In this document: piece after piece, positions 37,039-45,742 of the stretch
Position numbering within the stretch: the first letter of the stretch is position 1
How the letters are laid out: every line of letters starts with the position of its first letter
NCBI RefSeq assembly: GCF_029760955.1
Contig: NZ_CP121682.1
Coordinates: forward strand, 2,790,001-2,854,000
Source of the DNA: Streptomyces cathayae
GTDB lineage: Bacteria; Actinomycetota; Actinomycetes; Streptomycetales; Streptomycetaceae
Length of the DNA: 64,000 nucleotides
Reading direction: 5' to 3'
Notes under the pieces: model-generated
The model's input: the letters and a program-made list of their open reading frames with translations, nothing else
The model's database searches: none
What the model was told of the DNA's origin: nothing
Made by a program: the position numbers and the translations under genes

Positions 37039-39807
37039 TCAGTACAGGCTCAGGAGGGCTTCGGAGGGGTCGGGGAGGGGGGTTTCGCCGTTGGGGAGGG
37101 GGAGTTCGAACCAGACGGTCTTGCCGCGGGGGGTGCGGCGGGAGCCCCAGGCCGCGCTGAGCAGGCCGACGAGCTGGAGGCCGCGGCCGCCCTCGTCGGT
37201 GTCGCGGGCGCGGCGGCGGCGCGGCTGGACCAGGCCGGCGTCCCAGACCTCGCAGACCAGGGTGCGGTCGAGCAGGAGGCGGAGCCTGATCTCTCCCTCG
37301 CCGTAGCGCAGGGCGTTGGTGACCAGCTCGCTGACCAGGAGTTCCGCGGTGTCGACGAGGGGTTCCAGGCCCCAGGCGAGCAGGCGCGTGCGGGCGTGCT
37401 CGCGGGCGCGGCCCACGCTGCGGGGCTCGCGCGGCAGCGTCCAGTCGCCGACGGAGTCGGCGGGCAGTCCCTGGACCCTGGCCATCAGCAGCGCGATGTC
37501 GTCCTCGCCGTGGTGGGTGTCGAGGGTGTTGAGGACGTGGTCGCAGACGTCCTCCAGGTCCCGGTGGGTGCCGGCGTGCGGTGCCGTCGTCGCGGGGTGG
37601 TGGCCGGACGGCGGGTGGGGCGGGTCGGTGAGGGCGCCCACGAAGGCCTGGAGGCCCTCGTCGAGGGGGTGGTCGCGGCTTTCGACCAGCCCGTCCGTGT
37701 AGAGCGCGAGCAGGGCGCCCTCGGGCAGTTCGACCTCGACCTCCTCGAAGGGCTCCCCGCCGACGCCGAGCGGCATGCCCGGCGGCACGTCCAGCATCAG
37801 GGCGGCCTCCCCCGGTTCGACCAGGACCGGGGGCAGATGGCCCGCGTTGGCGAAGGTGCACCGCCTGGTCACCGGGTCGTAGACCGCGTAGACGCAGGTC
37901 GCCAGGTAGACCTCGGAGAGGTCGGCCTCCCGGGGGCGGCGGGCGGCCCGGGTCGCCTGCTGGACCCCTCCGGGGGCGCCGAGCCCCTGGACGATCTCGT
38001 CCAGATGGGAGAGCACCTCGGCGGGTTCGAGGTCGAGCTGGGCCAGGGTGCGGACGGCGCTGCGCAGTTCGCCCATGGCCACCGCCGCGCGCAGTCCCCG
38101 CCCCATCACGTCCCCGACGACCAACGCGGTGCGGTGGCCGGGCAGTTCGATGACGTCGAACCAGTCGCCGCCGACCTCGCCGGACCGGCCGGTCGCCGCG
38201 CTGCCGGGCAGGTAGCGGCAGGCGATGTCGAGGCCGGAGGCCTCCGGGTCGCCGGGCGGCAGCAGGGACCGCTGCAGCAGCAGGGCGCGTTCGTGCTCGC
38301 GCCGGTAGAGGCGGGCGTTGTCGATGCAGACGGCGGCGCGCGCGGCCAGTTCCACGGCGAGGTCGCGGTCGCGGTCCCCGAACGGCTCGCTGCCCTTGGT
38401 ACGGGCGAACTGGGCGAGCCCGACCACCGTGTCGTGGGCGACCATCGGCACGGCGAGCGTGGTCCGCACCAGCCCGCCCTCCTCGCCCGGCACCAGTCGC
38501 GGGCGGCCGGTGCGCAGGGCGTCCGCGCACGGCGAGTTGAACGCGTAGTTGTGGACGGCGCCCAGCTTGACGGGTTCGCCGGTGACGCTGAACGGAGCTC
38601 CGGAGACGGCGCTGGCGAAGGCGACGCGGCGCACGTCCGCACTGCCGTCGGCCAGTCCCGGCGGGGTCTCGTCGCCGGCCAGCAGCCCCTGGTAGAGGTC
38701 GACGGTGGCCAGGTCGCAGAAGCCGGGGACGACCACGTCCAGGAGTTCACGGGCCGTGGTCTCCAGGTCGAGGGAATTGCCGATCCGGGCGCCGGCCTCG
38801 TTGAGCAGGGCGAGGTTGCGCCGTGCCGCGGCGGCCTCGCGGGCGGCGGCACGGCGGGCGGTGATGTCGATTCCCAGCCAGGCGATGCCGATGGGACGGC
38901 CGCTGCCGCTGTGCACGCGGTAGAGGTTGACCGACCAGTGGCGGTGCCCGTCGGTGTCCGGGACGAATCCGGTGACGTGCATGTCCGTGATGGACTCGCC
39001 GGTCTCCAGCACCCTGCGCATGGTCGCGGCCACCCGCTCGGCCTCGGCGCGCGGCAGGTAGTCGTGGACGCCCTTGCCCCGGTGGTCGTCGGGCACGCCG
39101 CCGAAGGTGGACGCGAACTGCTGGTTGGCGCGGCGCACCCGCAGGTCGGGGTCGATCAGCAGGAAGCCGAAAGGAGATTGGCCGAATATGGCCTGCGAGG
39201 CGGCGAGATCGGTCTCGATGCTGCGCAGGGTGCGCACGTCGACGACGATGCAGACGGCTGCCTTCTCGCCGTCCTCGGTGCGCGTCGGCATGACGTAGAC
39301 CTCGGCGACCCCCTCCCGGTCGGGCTCGTCGTCCACGGTGTCGGGGATCCGGAAGGGCACGACTCCGGTCCACTCCCGGCCGTCGAGGATCTCGGCCATC
39401 TTGCGCTGGCCCCGCTCACGCCGGTCCGGGTCGACGAACGCCGCGATGGGGTCCATGCCGACGGCCCGCGCCGCCGGGATGCCGAGGAGCTGTTCGGCGC
39501 GCAGGCTCCACTGGTCGACCAGTCCGTCGGGGCCGATGGAGAAGGACGCGACCCTTATGTAGTCGTACATGGAGCCGGGAGGGCTGCTCTGCCACATCCC
39601 GTCGACGGCCGGACCGCCGACGGAGGGAGGAGTGCCGGAAGGGGCGACGGAAGAGGCGTCGGCGGCCAGGGCCTCGACGGGAGAAACGCCGGCGGACGGA
39701 ACTCCGCCGGACGTGGGATCGCCTGAAGTGAGGCCGTCAGTGGCCTCGGCCCTTGCGCCGTCCGACGGGTCCTTGGACTCCGTGGCCTTCGCTGGTATCT
39801 CGCTCAC
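37039..39807 (-). CDS. PAS-PAS-GAF-SpoIIE phosphatase with C-terminal RsbW-like ATPase
   Basis: 922 residues from GTG 39807 (VSEIPAKATESK), which has GGAGGGGA upstream; longer frames upstream look noncoding. After a disordered Pro/Ser/Ala-rich stretch of about 70 residues come PAS 1 (YIRVASFSIGPDGLVDQWS), PAS 2 (QSPFGFLLIDPDLRVRRANQ), GAF (about 335-500) and the SpoIIE/PP2C domain, with metal Asp in GEVGGDWFDV, VVGDVMGRGL and GEDDIALLM. The C-terminal HATPase has LVSELVTNALRYG and DEGGRGLQLV. Such proteins couple signals to an anti-anti-sigma partner by dephosphorylation. Confidence 0.92.
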   Translation of the reverse strand: MSEIPAKATESKDPSDGARAEATDGLTSGDPTSGGVPSAGVSPVEALAADASSVAPSGTPPSVGGPAVDGMWQSSPPGSMYDYIRVASFSIGPDGLVDQWSLRAEQLLGIPAARAVGMDPIAAFVDPDRRERGQRKMAEILDGREWTGVVPFRIPDTVDDEPDREGVAEVYVMPTRTEDGEKAAVCIVVDVRTLRSIETDLAASQAIFGQSPFGFLLIDPDLRVRRANQQFASTFGGVPDDHRGKGVHDYLPRAEAERVAATMRRVLETGESITDMHVTGFVPDTDGHRHWSVNLYRVHSGSGRPIGIAWLGIDITARRAAAREAAAARRNLALLNEAGARIGNSLDLETTARELLDVVVPGFCDLATVDLYQGLLAGDETPPGLADGSADVRRVAFASAVSGAPFSVTGEPVKLGAVHNYAFNSPCADALRTGRPRLVPGEEGGLVRTTLAVPMVAHDTVVGLAQFARTKGSEPFGDRDRDLAVELAARAAVCIDNARLYRREHERALLLQRSLLPPGDPEASGLDIACRYLPGSAATGRSGEVGGDWFDVIELPGHRTALVVGDVMGRGLRAAVAMGELRSAVRTLAQLDLEPAEVLSHLDEIVQGLGAPGGVQQATRAARRPREADLSEVYLATCVYAVYDPVTRRCTFANAGHLPPVLVEPGEAALMLDVPPGMPLGVGGEPFEEVEVELPEGALLALYTDGLVESRDHPLDEGLQAFVGALTDPPHPPSGHHPATTAPHAGTHRDLEDVCDHVLNTLDTHHGEDDIALLMARVQGLPADSVGDWTLPREPRSVGRAREHARTRLLAWGLEPLVDTAELLVSELVTNALRYGEGEIRLRLLLDRTLVCEVWDAGLVQPRRRRARDTDEGGRGLQLVGLLSAAWGSRRTPRGKTVWFELPLPNGETPLPDPSEALLSLY

Positions 39808-40098
39808 GCGAACCGTCCCCTCCAGCTCACCGCGTCCGGCACCGGTCGCCGGGGGCGGCTGCCCGCAGTATCCAGCACTACGGCGCCGCACAACACGGTG
39901 TTCACGATCACAGCACGCTCCCGATGCTTTTCGGTCCGAACTGTGAGAACACTCCCAGTCTTCTAACCAGCGGACACGTCGTCGAACCCCCTTCTTCGAC
40001 AACCATCAGGGGCCGGAACCGGCCGCTCGACAGGAGTGGCCCGCGCGTACACGGGCGAGGCATGGCACAGCGCCTCGTTTCAGCCGGGCGCGAACGCC

Positions 40099-40515
40099 TC
40101 ACTCGGGCACCGTGAGTTCGAACCACACGGTCTTGCCGACCTCGCCCGGCCGGGTGCCCCAGCGGCGGGTGGTGCGGGCGACGAGCTGCAGCCCGCGCCC
40201 GCCCTCGTCCTCGGCCCGGGCGACCCGCTCGTGCGGGAGGTCCGGCAGCGGGTCGGAGACCTCGACCCGCAGGACGCCGTCCGGTCCGGAGGAACGCGAC
40301 AGGCAGACGCCGATGGGACCGGTTGCGTGCCGCAGGGCGTTGGTGACCAGCTCGCTGACCAGCAGGGCCGCCAGGTCACCGACGCCGTCGAGCCCCCAGC
40401 CGTGCAACTGCGCGCGGACCGTGGAGCGCGCGGCACCCACGGCACCCGGCTCCGCGGGGAAGGTCCACGTGACCCGGTCGCCTTCGGTGTCGATCACGCG
40501 GACCACTTCCGTCAC
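40099..40515 (-). CDS. RsbW-like ATP-binding protein
   Basis: 138 residues from a GTG (VTEVVRVIDTEGD). A single HATPase_c domain: N box LLVSELVTNALRHA, G1-like LRVEVSDPLPDLP, G2 DEGGRGLQLVARTTRRWG, and the closing GKTVWFEL motif. It lies upstream of the SpoIIE-type gene on the same strand, about 290 bases away. Together they may form a partner-switching pair, though the SpoIIE protein has its own ATPase domain. Binding partner unknown. Confidence 0.85.
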   Translation of the reverse strand: MTEVVRVIDTEGDRVTWTFPAEPGAVGAARSTVRAQLHGWGLDGVGDLAALLVSELVTNALRHATGPIGVCLSRSSGPDGVLRVEVSDPLPDLPHERVARAEDEGGRGLQLVARTTRRWGTRPGEVGKTVWFELTVPE

Positions 40516-40630
40516 TCGGGGCTGACAACAGGCTCCCCATATCAGCCTTCATGGGGCCAATAGGCACATACCCGGGATACCGGTCCGAGTACCGCGCGTA
40601 CGGGCATCGGTCATCGGGCACCGGTCATCT

Positions 40631-40654
40631 GGCACCGGGCACCGGGCACCGGGC
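40631..40654. repeat. Short 7-bp tandem repeat
   Basis: GGCACCG repeats three times (40631-40651) after related GGCACCGG/GGTCATC units from about 40605. It lies between the stop of the nitrite-reductase-like gene and the ATPase gene. No function apparent. Confidence 0.6.
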
Positions 40655-40688
40655 CGTCAGCTCATCGGGCCGTCAGTTCGCCGGTTCG

Positions 40689-43544
40689 TCAGTTCGTCAC
40701 CTCGAACGCACCGCGGGCCCCGCGCTCGGCGTCGCTCATGATGTGCGAGACGAACGGATAGGTACCCGCCTCGGGGAAGGTGAGTTCGACGAATCCTCCC
40801 GATCCCGGGGCCAGCGAGAGGATCTGCGCGCCGCCGTCGCCGGGATCGTCCGGGCGGAGCCGGTGGGCGCCCTCCTGGTACACCGTGTCGAACTGGCCGC
40901 CGACCACGTGGAAGGCGCTCGACCGGTTCGGTCCGGCGTCGAGCACCCACACCCGTACCCGCTCGCCGGTGCGCGCGGTCAGCCGGTCGCGGGCGTACTG
41001 GTGGGCGTATCCGTTGAAGACGACGGCGTCGGGCCGCTGGGCCGTCAGCTTGTCCGGGTCGGCGGTCCCGCCCTGCGGACCGAGGTAGAGCTCCGACTGG
41101 ACCAGCAGGTACTCGCGGTCGGCCTCCGGCAGGTCCGGCGGATCGATGACGACGGCCCCGAACATGCCGTTGGCGATGTGCAGCGACATGGGCATCGTGG
41201 AGCAGTGGTACATCCACACACCGCTGCGGGTGGCGGTGAACCGGTAGGTCAGCGACTCGCCGGGCGGGATCGTGCGCATCGGCCGGTCCGGCGCCAGGGC
41301 TCCGGCGTGGAAGTCGACGGAGTGGCCGATCGTTCCGCTGTTGACGAGTTCGATCTCGAAGACGTCGCCGACCCGTCCGCGCAGCACGGGCCCGGGAGCG
41401 GTCCCGTCGAACGTCCACAGCCGCTGCCTGACGCCCGGGGCGACCTCGCGTACGGCGTCGCGCACGGTCAGGGTCCTGCGGTGTGTCCGGGGAGCGGTGT
41501 CCTCGCGTGCGGGCGGCAACTGCGCGTCACGGCCGGTGAATCCGGCGGGCGGTTGGGCCATGGGGTCGAAGGCCTCCTCGGCGGAGTTCCGCGCCGTCTC
41601 CTCGCCGCCGCTGCCGTCGGCGGCCGAAGCGCTCCCCTCGTGACTCTCGTGTCCCTCATGCCCCTCGCGCCCCTCGCGCCCCGCCGTGCCCTCCGCGGCC
41701 GGCCCGGGGGAACCGGTGGCCTCGACGGTGAGCACCATGCCCATCTGCCGGTGGCCCACCACGGAGCACCATCCGTCCAGGTCCCGTCCGACGACGCCCG
41801 CGTCGAGCGTGCCCTGCTTCCCCGGGGCCAGCCGGGCGGTGCGGGCGCCGGTCTCCAGGACCAGGTCGTGCTGGTCGGTCCCGAGGTTGTGCACCTCGAT
41901 CACCAGCCGGTCGCCCGCGGGCACCTCGACGGTGTCCGGTGTGAAGCGCATGCCGCGAACGGTGACCGTCACCGTGGTGGTCCGGCCGGTGGGCGGCACC
42001 GCCTCGCCGTCCTCGGTGGCGGCCGCGGCATCGTCGGACGAGCCGGTCACGGGCAGGGAGCGTACGTCCGCCGCACCGCCGCCGGCGACGGCCAGCACCG
42101 CCACCGCCACACCGACGGCCACACCGCCCAGCACCCGGTACGGGCGCTGCCGCGGCACCGCGGGCCGGGCCTCCGGCTGGGGCGCCGACCGGGCCGCCGT
42201 CCGGGCCGTCGCCCTCGTCCGTACGGCTGTGACCAGCAGCGTCAGGAAGGCCACCAGCGCCCCCAGCAGCACCGTCGAACTGATCACGCGCACCACGCTC
42301 GGCACCGGCAGCACACACAGCAGCAGCGACAGGTTGACGAGGGTCAGCCGGGCCGGGCCGCCTCGCTCCAGTGCCGCGGTGGTGGCCCGTACGGCGGTGG
42401 GCCCGCCCCCGAGCACCACCGGCACCAGGAAACTCAGCGCGCCCATGAGCACCTGTGCCATCCAGCCCCCGGCCAGCGGGGCGGTCAGCGACGCCGTCCG
42501 CTCCACCACCGCGGGCCAGGACGGCGAGGTCAGCAGGATCGCCGTGAGCGCGGCCAGCGCGCCGAGCAGCCAGACCGTTCCCGCCGCCACCGACCAGGCC
42601 GCGAACGACGACGGCGTCCGTACCCGCGCCTCGCGGACCCGGGGGACGCCCCCGAGCACCAGCCCCGCCACGAAGACGCCGACCCCGGCCGCGGTCGGTG
42701 CCGGCGGCAGTGTGAGCGCCGCGAGGACGGCCGCGCCGAGGCCGCCGAGCAGGACCGGCAGGGCGGTGCGGGCCGCCTTCTCCGCGCCGTCCGCCACCCG
42801 GGTGCGCAGCATCGTCGGCCACAGGGTGACGAGGGTTCCGGCCACCGTGAGACCGAGCCAGCCGAGGAGGTTGACCATCTCGTGGGCGATCAGCAGGCGG
42901 GCGGCACCGTGGTCGGAGAGATCGCCGCGGGCCATGATCACGCCCATCGCCGCTCCCGCCGGCAGCAGCGCGGCGGCCGCGACGTAGTAGCGCACGGTCA
43001 GGGCGAAGCGGCTGGGCAGGGCCCGCCGCAGCAGGCGGACCAGCCAGACGGCGTGGACCGCGACGGCGGTGGCGACCAGCGTGCCGCCCGCGAGCACGAC
43101 GGGCCAGTGGCCGGTGAGCAGGCCGGTGATCACGGCGACGGCCCCGGTGTTGAGGCCGGCCAGCCGCAGCGCCGCCGGGGCTCCCCGGTCGGCCTCGGGC
43201 AGCCGCAGTACGGAGGCGGCGAAGTGCCCCGACCAGATGACGACGGCGTTGCTCACCGCCCCGAGCAGCAGCAGATGGACGAGCAGCCAGCGGGCCGCCG
43301 GTACGAAGGGGTGGACCAGCGCGGCGACGGCGAAGAGCACCAGCCAGCCCACCACCACGGCGTTCACCCTCAGGTGCCAGGAGGCACGGGGTGGTCGCGA
43401 CCGCCCGGACGACGGCATCCCTACGGGGATCCCGAGTGCTCCGGGGACTCCGGGTGCTCGAGGGGTTTCAGGTGCCCCGGGTGTATCGGGTGCCTCAGGC
43501 GTCTCGGGTGTCTCAGGGCTTCTGGAGGAGGGGTTCACGGTCAT
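40689..43544 (-). CDS. Membrane-domain / cupredoxin / copper nitrite reductase-like fusion
   Basis: 951 residues. A Pro/Thr/Glu-rich tail (1-45) precedes about 12 membrane helices (60-470), including WLLVHLLLLGAVSNAVVIWS and LIAHEMVNLLGWLG with heme-ligand-like His. A cupredoxin domain (545-605) has type-1 copper ligands His559, Cys593, His598 and Met601 or 603. Two NirK-like domains follow (690-951): type-1 ligands His741, Cys781, His789, Met794; type-2 ligands His746, His780, His934; catalytic-like Asp744 and His879. It probably reduces nitrite to NO, or is a related oxidase, outside the membrane. ATGA overlap with the upstream gene. Confidence 0.85.
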   Translation of the reverse strand: MTVNPSSRSPETPETPEAPDTPGAPETPRAPGVPGALGIPVGMPSSGRSRPPRASWHLRVNAVVVGWLVLFAVAALVHPFVPAARWLLVHLLLLGAVSNAVVIWSGHFAASVLRLPEADRGAPAALRLAGLNTGAVAVITGLLTGHWPVVLAGGTLVATAVAVHAVWLVRLLRRALPSRFALTVRYYVAAAALLPAGAAMGVIMARGDLSDHGAARLLIAHEMVNLLGWLGLTVAGTLVTLWPTMLRTRVADGAEKAARTALPVLLGGLGAAVLAALTLPPAPTAAGVGVFVAGLVLGGVPRVREARVRTPSSFAAWSVAAGTVWLLGALAALTAILLTSPSWPAVVERTASLTAPLAGGWMAQVLMGALSFLVPVVLGGGPTAVRATTAALERGGPARLTLVNLSLLLCVLPVPSVVRVISSTVLLGALVAFLTLLVTAVRTRATARTAARSAPQPEARPAVPRQRPYRVLGGVAVGVAVAVLAVAGGGAADVRSLPVTGSSDDAAAATEDGEAVPPTGRTTTVTVTVRGMRFTPDTVEVPAGDRLVIEVHNLGTDQHDLVLETGARTARLAPGKQGTLDAGVVGRDLDGWCSVVGHRQMGMVLTVEATGSPGPAAEGTAGREGREGHEGHESHEGSASAADGSGGEETARNSAEEAFDPMAQPPAGFTGRDAQLPPAREDTAPRTHRRTLTVRDAVREVAPGVRQRLWTFDGTAPGPVLRGRVGDVFEIELVNSGTIGHSVDFHAGALAPDRPMRTIPPGESLTYRFTATRSGVWMYHCSTMPMSLHIANGMFGAVVIDPPDLPEADREYLLVQSELYLGPQGGTADPDKLTAQRPDAVVFNGYAHQYARDRLTARTGERVRVWVLDAGPNRSSAFHVVGGQFDTVYQEGAHRLRPDDPGDGGAQILSLAPGSGGFVELTFPEAGTYPFVSHIMSDAERGARGAFEVTN

Positions 43545-44890
43545 TGGGCCTGCTTCTCCGCGGGTCGTGGCTCGGTGCGCGGCGCCGCGCCGGCGGTCAG
43601 GAACAGGGCCGCCGCCGTCCCGACGAACAGCAGGACGGCGACGATGTCGAGGACCCCGCCCACCCGCCAGGCCGAGGGGGAGTCGCGCAGGTCACCGAGG
43701 AGGACGCGTAGCGCCAGCGAGAGGTGCAACAGCCAGGCGGGGACGGCCAGCACCGGGCGGTACGGCAGCGGGCGGCGCAGCACGGCGGGCAGGATCACCG
43801 GGGCGTGCGCCATGATCATCGAGATGACGAAGCCCAGGAAGACGCAGTGCACCAGGGCGTCGTAGCGGGGGCCGTCGGCGATCGGCCCGTCCAGCAGCCA
43901 CAGCGCACCCGCCAGGCCGAGCCAGGCGTACCCGGCCAGCAGGCAGGCGGCCGAGAACCGGGGCAGCCCGGTCGAGCGCAGCATGCGGCGGGCGACGTCG
44001 TACGTGGTCAGCCAGGCGACCAGGGCGAGCAGTGCGACGGCGAGCAGCAGGGTGCCGGGGGCGGGCCACAGCAGGGTGGCGGCGGTGCCGGCCAGGACGG
44101 CCCCGACGCAGGCGAGGAAGGTCTGCTCGGTGCGCGGTGCCAGGAAGGCCACCCTGGCCAGTTCCAGCCGCTCCCCCGCGATGGTCAGCACCAGGAAGGC
44201 GACCAGCCAGGGCAGCAGCCGGGGCACGTCCAGTCCGCCCAGCCACAGCAGGGCCGCGCCGAGTGCCGAGACCGCGCCCGCGGCCTGGCCCGCCAGGGCG
44301 GGGCCGGGTTGGCGGCGCCAGAAGCGGACGTACAGGGCGAGCAGCAGGGCGGTGCCGAGGACGAACAGCCCCTGCCCGACGCGGAGGTCCGCCGGGCTGA
44401 TCAGCAGCAGGCCGCCCGCGCCCAGCGAACCGGGGGAGAGGTACCCCCAGGGGCGGCCCAGCGCGACGGCCCGTTCGAGCGCGATCAGCGTCCCGACGAA
44501 CCCCAGGACCATGAGCACGCCGTGGACCTCCGGCAGCCGGTCGGCGGTGACCGGGGCGGGCAGCCCGAGCAGCAGCAGCGCGGCGTCCAGCCCGGCCAGC
44601 AGGGCGAGCCCGGCCGGCAACAGCAGCACCGCCCGACGAGCACCGGCCCGACGGGCGGCCTGGGTCGGGGTCGGGGTCGGGGTCGGGATCGGGGTCGGGA
44701 TCGGGTCCGGAGCCAGGTCCGGGTCCGGGTCCGGAGCCAGGTCCGGGTCCGGGGTCGGGTCCGGGTCCGGGTCCGGGTCCGGGGTCGGGGTCGGGTCCGG
44801 GTCCGGGTCCGGGTCCGGGGTCGGGGTCGGGTCCGGGTCCGGAGTTAGGTCCGGGTCCGGGGTTGGCTCCGGGGCTTCGGTGGGGGTCAT
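43541..44890 (-). CDS. NnrS-like multi-pass membrane protein with poly(Pro-Asp/Thr) tail
   Basis: 449 residues from ATG 44890 (MTPTEAPEPTPDPD). About the first 75 residues are a repetitive Pro-Asp/Pro-Thr tail, probably disordered and cytoplasmic. About twelve membrane helices follow. Conserved-looking His occur in LPEVHGVLMVLGFVGTLIAL, DALVHCVFLGFVISMIMAHA and WLLHLSLALRVLLGD, as in NnrS-type heme-copper proteins tied to nitric-oxide metabolism. It overlaps the regulator upstream and the nitrite-reductase-like gene downstream by 4 bases each, so the three are a tightly coupled operon. Confidence 0.8.
   Translation of the reverse strand: MTPTEAPEPTPDPDLTPDPDPTPTPDPDPDPDPTPTPDPDPDPDPTPDPDLAPDPDPDLAPDPIPTPIPTPTPTPTQAARRAGARRAVLLLPAGLALLAGLDAALLLLGLPAPVTADRLPEVHGVLMVLGFVGTLIALERAVALGRPWGYLSPGSLGAGGLLLISPADLRVGQGLFVLGTALLLALYVRFWRRQPGPALAGQAAGAVSALGAALLWLGGLDVPRLLPWLVAFLVLTIAGERLELARVAFLAPRTEQTFLACVGAVLAGTAATLLWPAPGTLLLAVALLALVAWLTTYDVARRMLRSTGLPRFSAACLLAGYAWLGLAGALWLLDGPIADGPRYDALVHCVFLGFVISMIMAHAPVILPAVLRRPLPYRPVLAVPAWLLHLSLALRVLLGDLRDSPSAWRVGGVLDIVAVLLFVGTAAALFLTAGAAPRTEPRPAEKQAQ
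44661..44872 (-). repeat. Degenerate 6-bp tandem repeats encoding the Pro-Asp tail
   Basis: Imperfect repeats of GGGTCC/GGGGTC units run for about 210 bases at the start of the NnrS-like gene. They encode runs of Pro-Asp and Pro-Thr. All units are multiples of three, so expansion keeps the frame. Confidence 0.85.
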
Positions 44891-45654
44891 CCGAGGTCCC
44901 CGTCCGGGTCGGTCGCGGCCTTCGGGCCTCCCCCTGCCGGGTCCGGGCCGGTGGCGTCCTCCGGGCCGGTGGCGAAGTGGAGGCGGCAGGCACCCGGCTC
45001 GGCGAAGGGGTGCAGGGAGACCCCCTCCGGGTCGCCGCCCAGCGCGGCGTAACCCGCCCGGGCCAGCCCCGCGTGGACGTTGCAGATCACACCGGGGTAC
45101 TCGAGGGCGACCTCGATGAAGGGGCATCGCGGCAGCCGCACCCGTTCCTCGCCCTGCAGCCGCCCCGCCTCGTCGGCCTCCGGTGCGAAGCCGATCTCGT
45201 CGAGCAGCGCCAGCACCCGCTCGCGGGCCTCCGCCGGGCTCGCGGGAGGCTCCTGGCCGGCCGTCAGGGCGCGGCCCCACTCCTCCCCGGCGGCCAGGGC
45301 GTCCGCTCGCGGATCGGCGCCGGTCCGGGCGATCTGCGCGGCGAGCACGGCGGCCAGACCGGCGTACTCCCGGACGGCGGACCGCTGCGGCGGCTGGGAA
45401 CGGTAGCGCCAGGCGGGTCGGCCGCGCCCGGCGGCCGGCGCCCGCTCGCGGACCGCGAGCCCGATCTCCACCAGCGCGTCCAGGTGCTCCCGGACGGTGT
45501 TGACGTGCAGCCCGCACTCGCGCGCGAGCGCGGTGGCCGTGGTGGGCCGCGGCTGACCGCGCAGGTGCTGGAGGACGGCGTTGCGCTGCCGGGACACGGG
45601 CGGCCGGTCATCGGCTCCGCCGCCCGGGAGTGGCGGCTTATTTTCCACGGACAT
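44887..45654 (-). CDS. Winged-helix regulator with Cys motif (SufR-like, probable Fe-S sensor)
   Basis: 255 residues from ATG 45654. The N-terminal winged helix (about 22-85: RNAVLQHLRGQPRPTTATAL, GLHVNTVREHLDALVEIGLA, AGRGRPAWRYR) matches the ArsR/SufR-like group. The C-terminal half has Cys177, Cys191 and Cys223 (CPFIEVALEYPGVICNVH, GACRLHF), like the Fe-S ligands of SufR. A TATACT -10 element ends 6 bases before the ATG and no Shine-Dalgarno is present, so the mRNA is probably leaderless. The start codon lies inside a palindrome, suggesting autorepression. Probably senses NO, oxygen or iron for this operon. Confidence 0.82.
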   Translation of the reverse strand: MSVENKPPLPGGGADDRPPVSRQRNAVLQHLRGQPRPTTATALARECGLHVNTVREHLDALVEIGLAVRERAPAAGRGRPAWRYRSQPPQRSAVREYAGLAAVLAAQIARTGADPRADALAAGEEWGRALTAGQEPPASPAEARERVLALLDEIGFAPEADEAGRLQGEERVRLPRCPFIEVALEYPGVICNVHAGLARAGYAALGGDPEGVSLHPFAEPGACRLHFATGPEDATGPDPAGGGPKAATDPDGDLG

Positions 45655-45660
45655 GTCCGT
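45647..45660. promoter_or_regulatory. Palindromic operator between regulator and hemerythrin genes
   Basis: ACGGACATGTCCGT is a perfect 14-bp palindrome containing the regulator's ATG. The plus-strand stretch TAGTATATT right beside it (45660-45668) supplies -10-like elements both ways: TATACT for the regulator and TAGTAT or TATATT for the hemerythrin gene. Binding here should control both transcripts. Confidence 0.7.
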
Positions 45661-45742
45661 AGTATATTCGAGGCGCAGCGTCCGTCCGGCCGCCCGGCTC
45701 GATCCGAGCCGCACGGCGCACCTCAACCGCTGGAGACTCCGC

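Noticed and set aside
44661..44872. Tandem repeats considered as a CRISPR array or minisatellite
   Set aside because: Units are about 6 bp without spacers, and they are translated as the Pro-Asp tail of a membrane protein.
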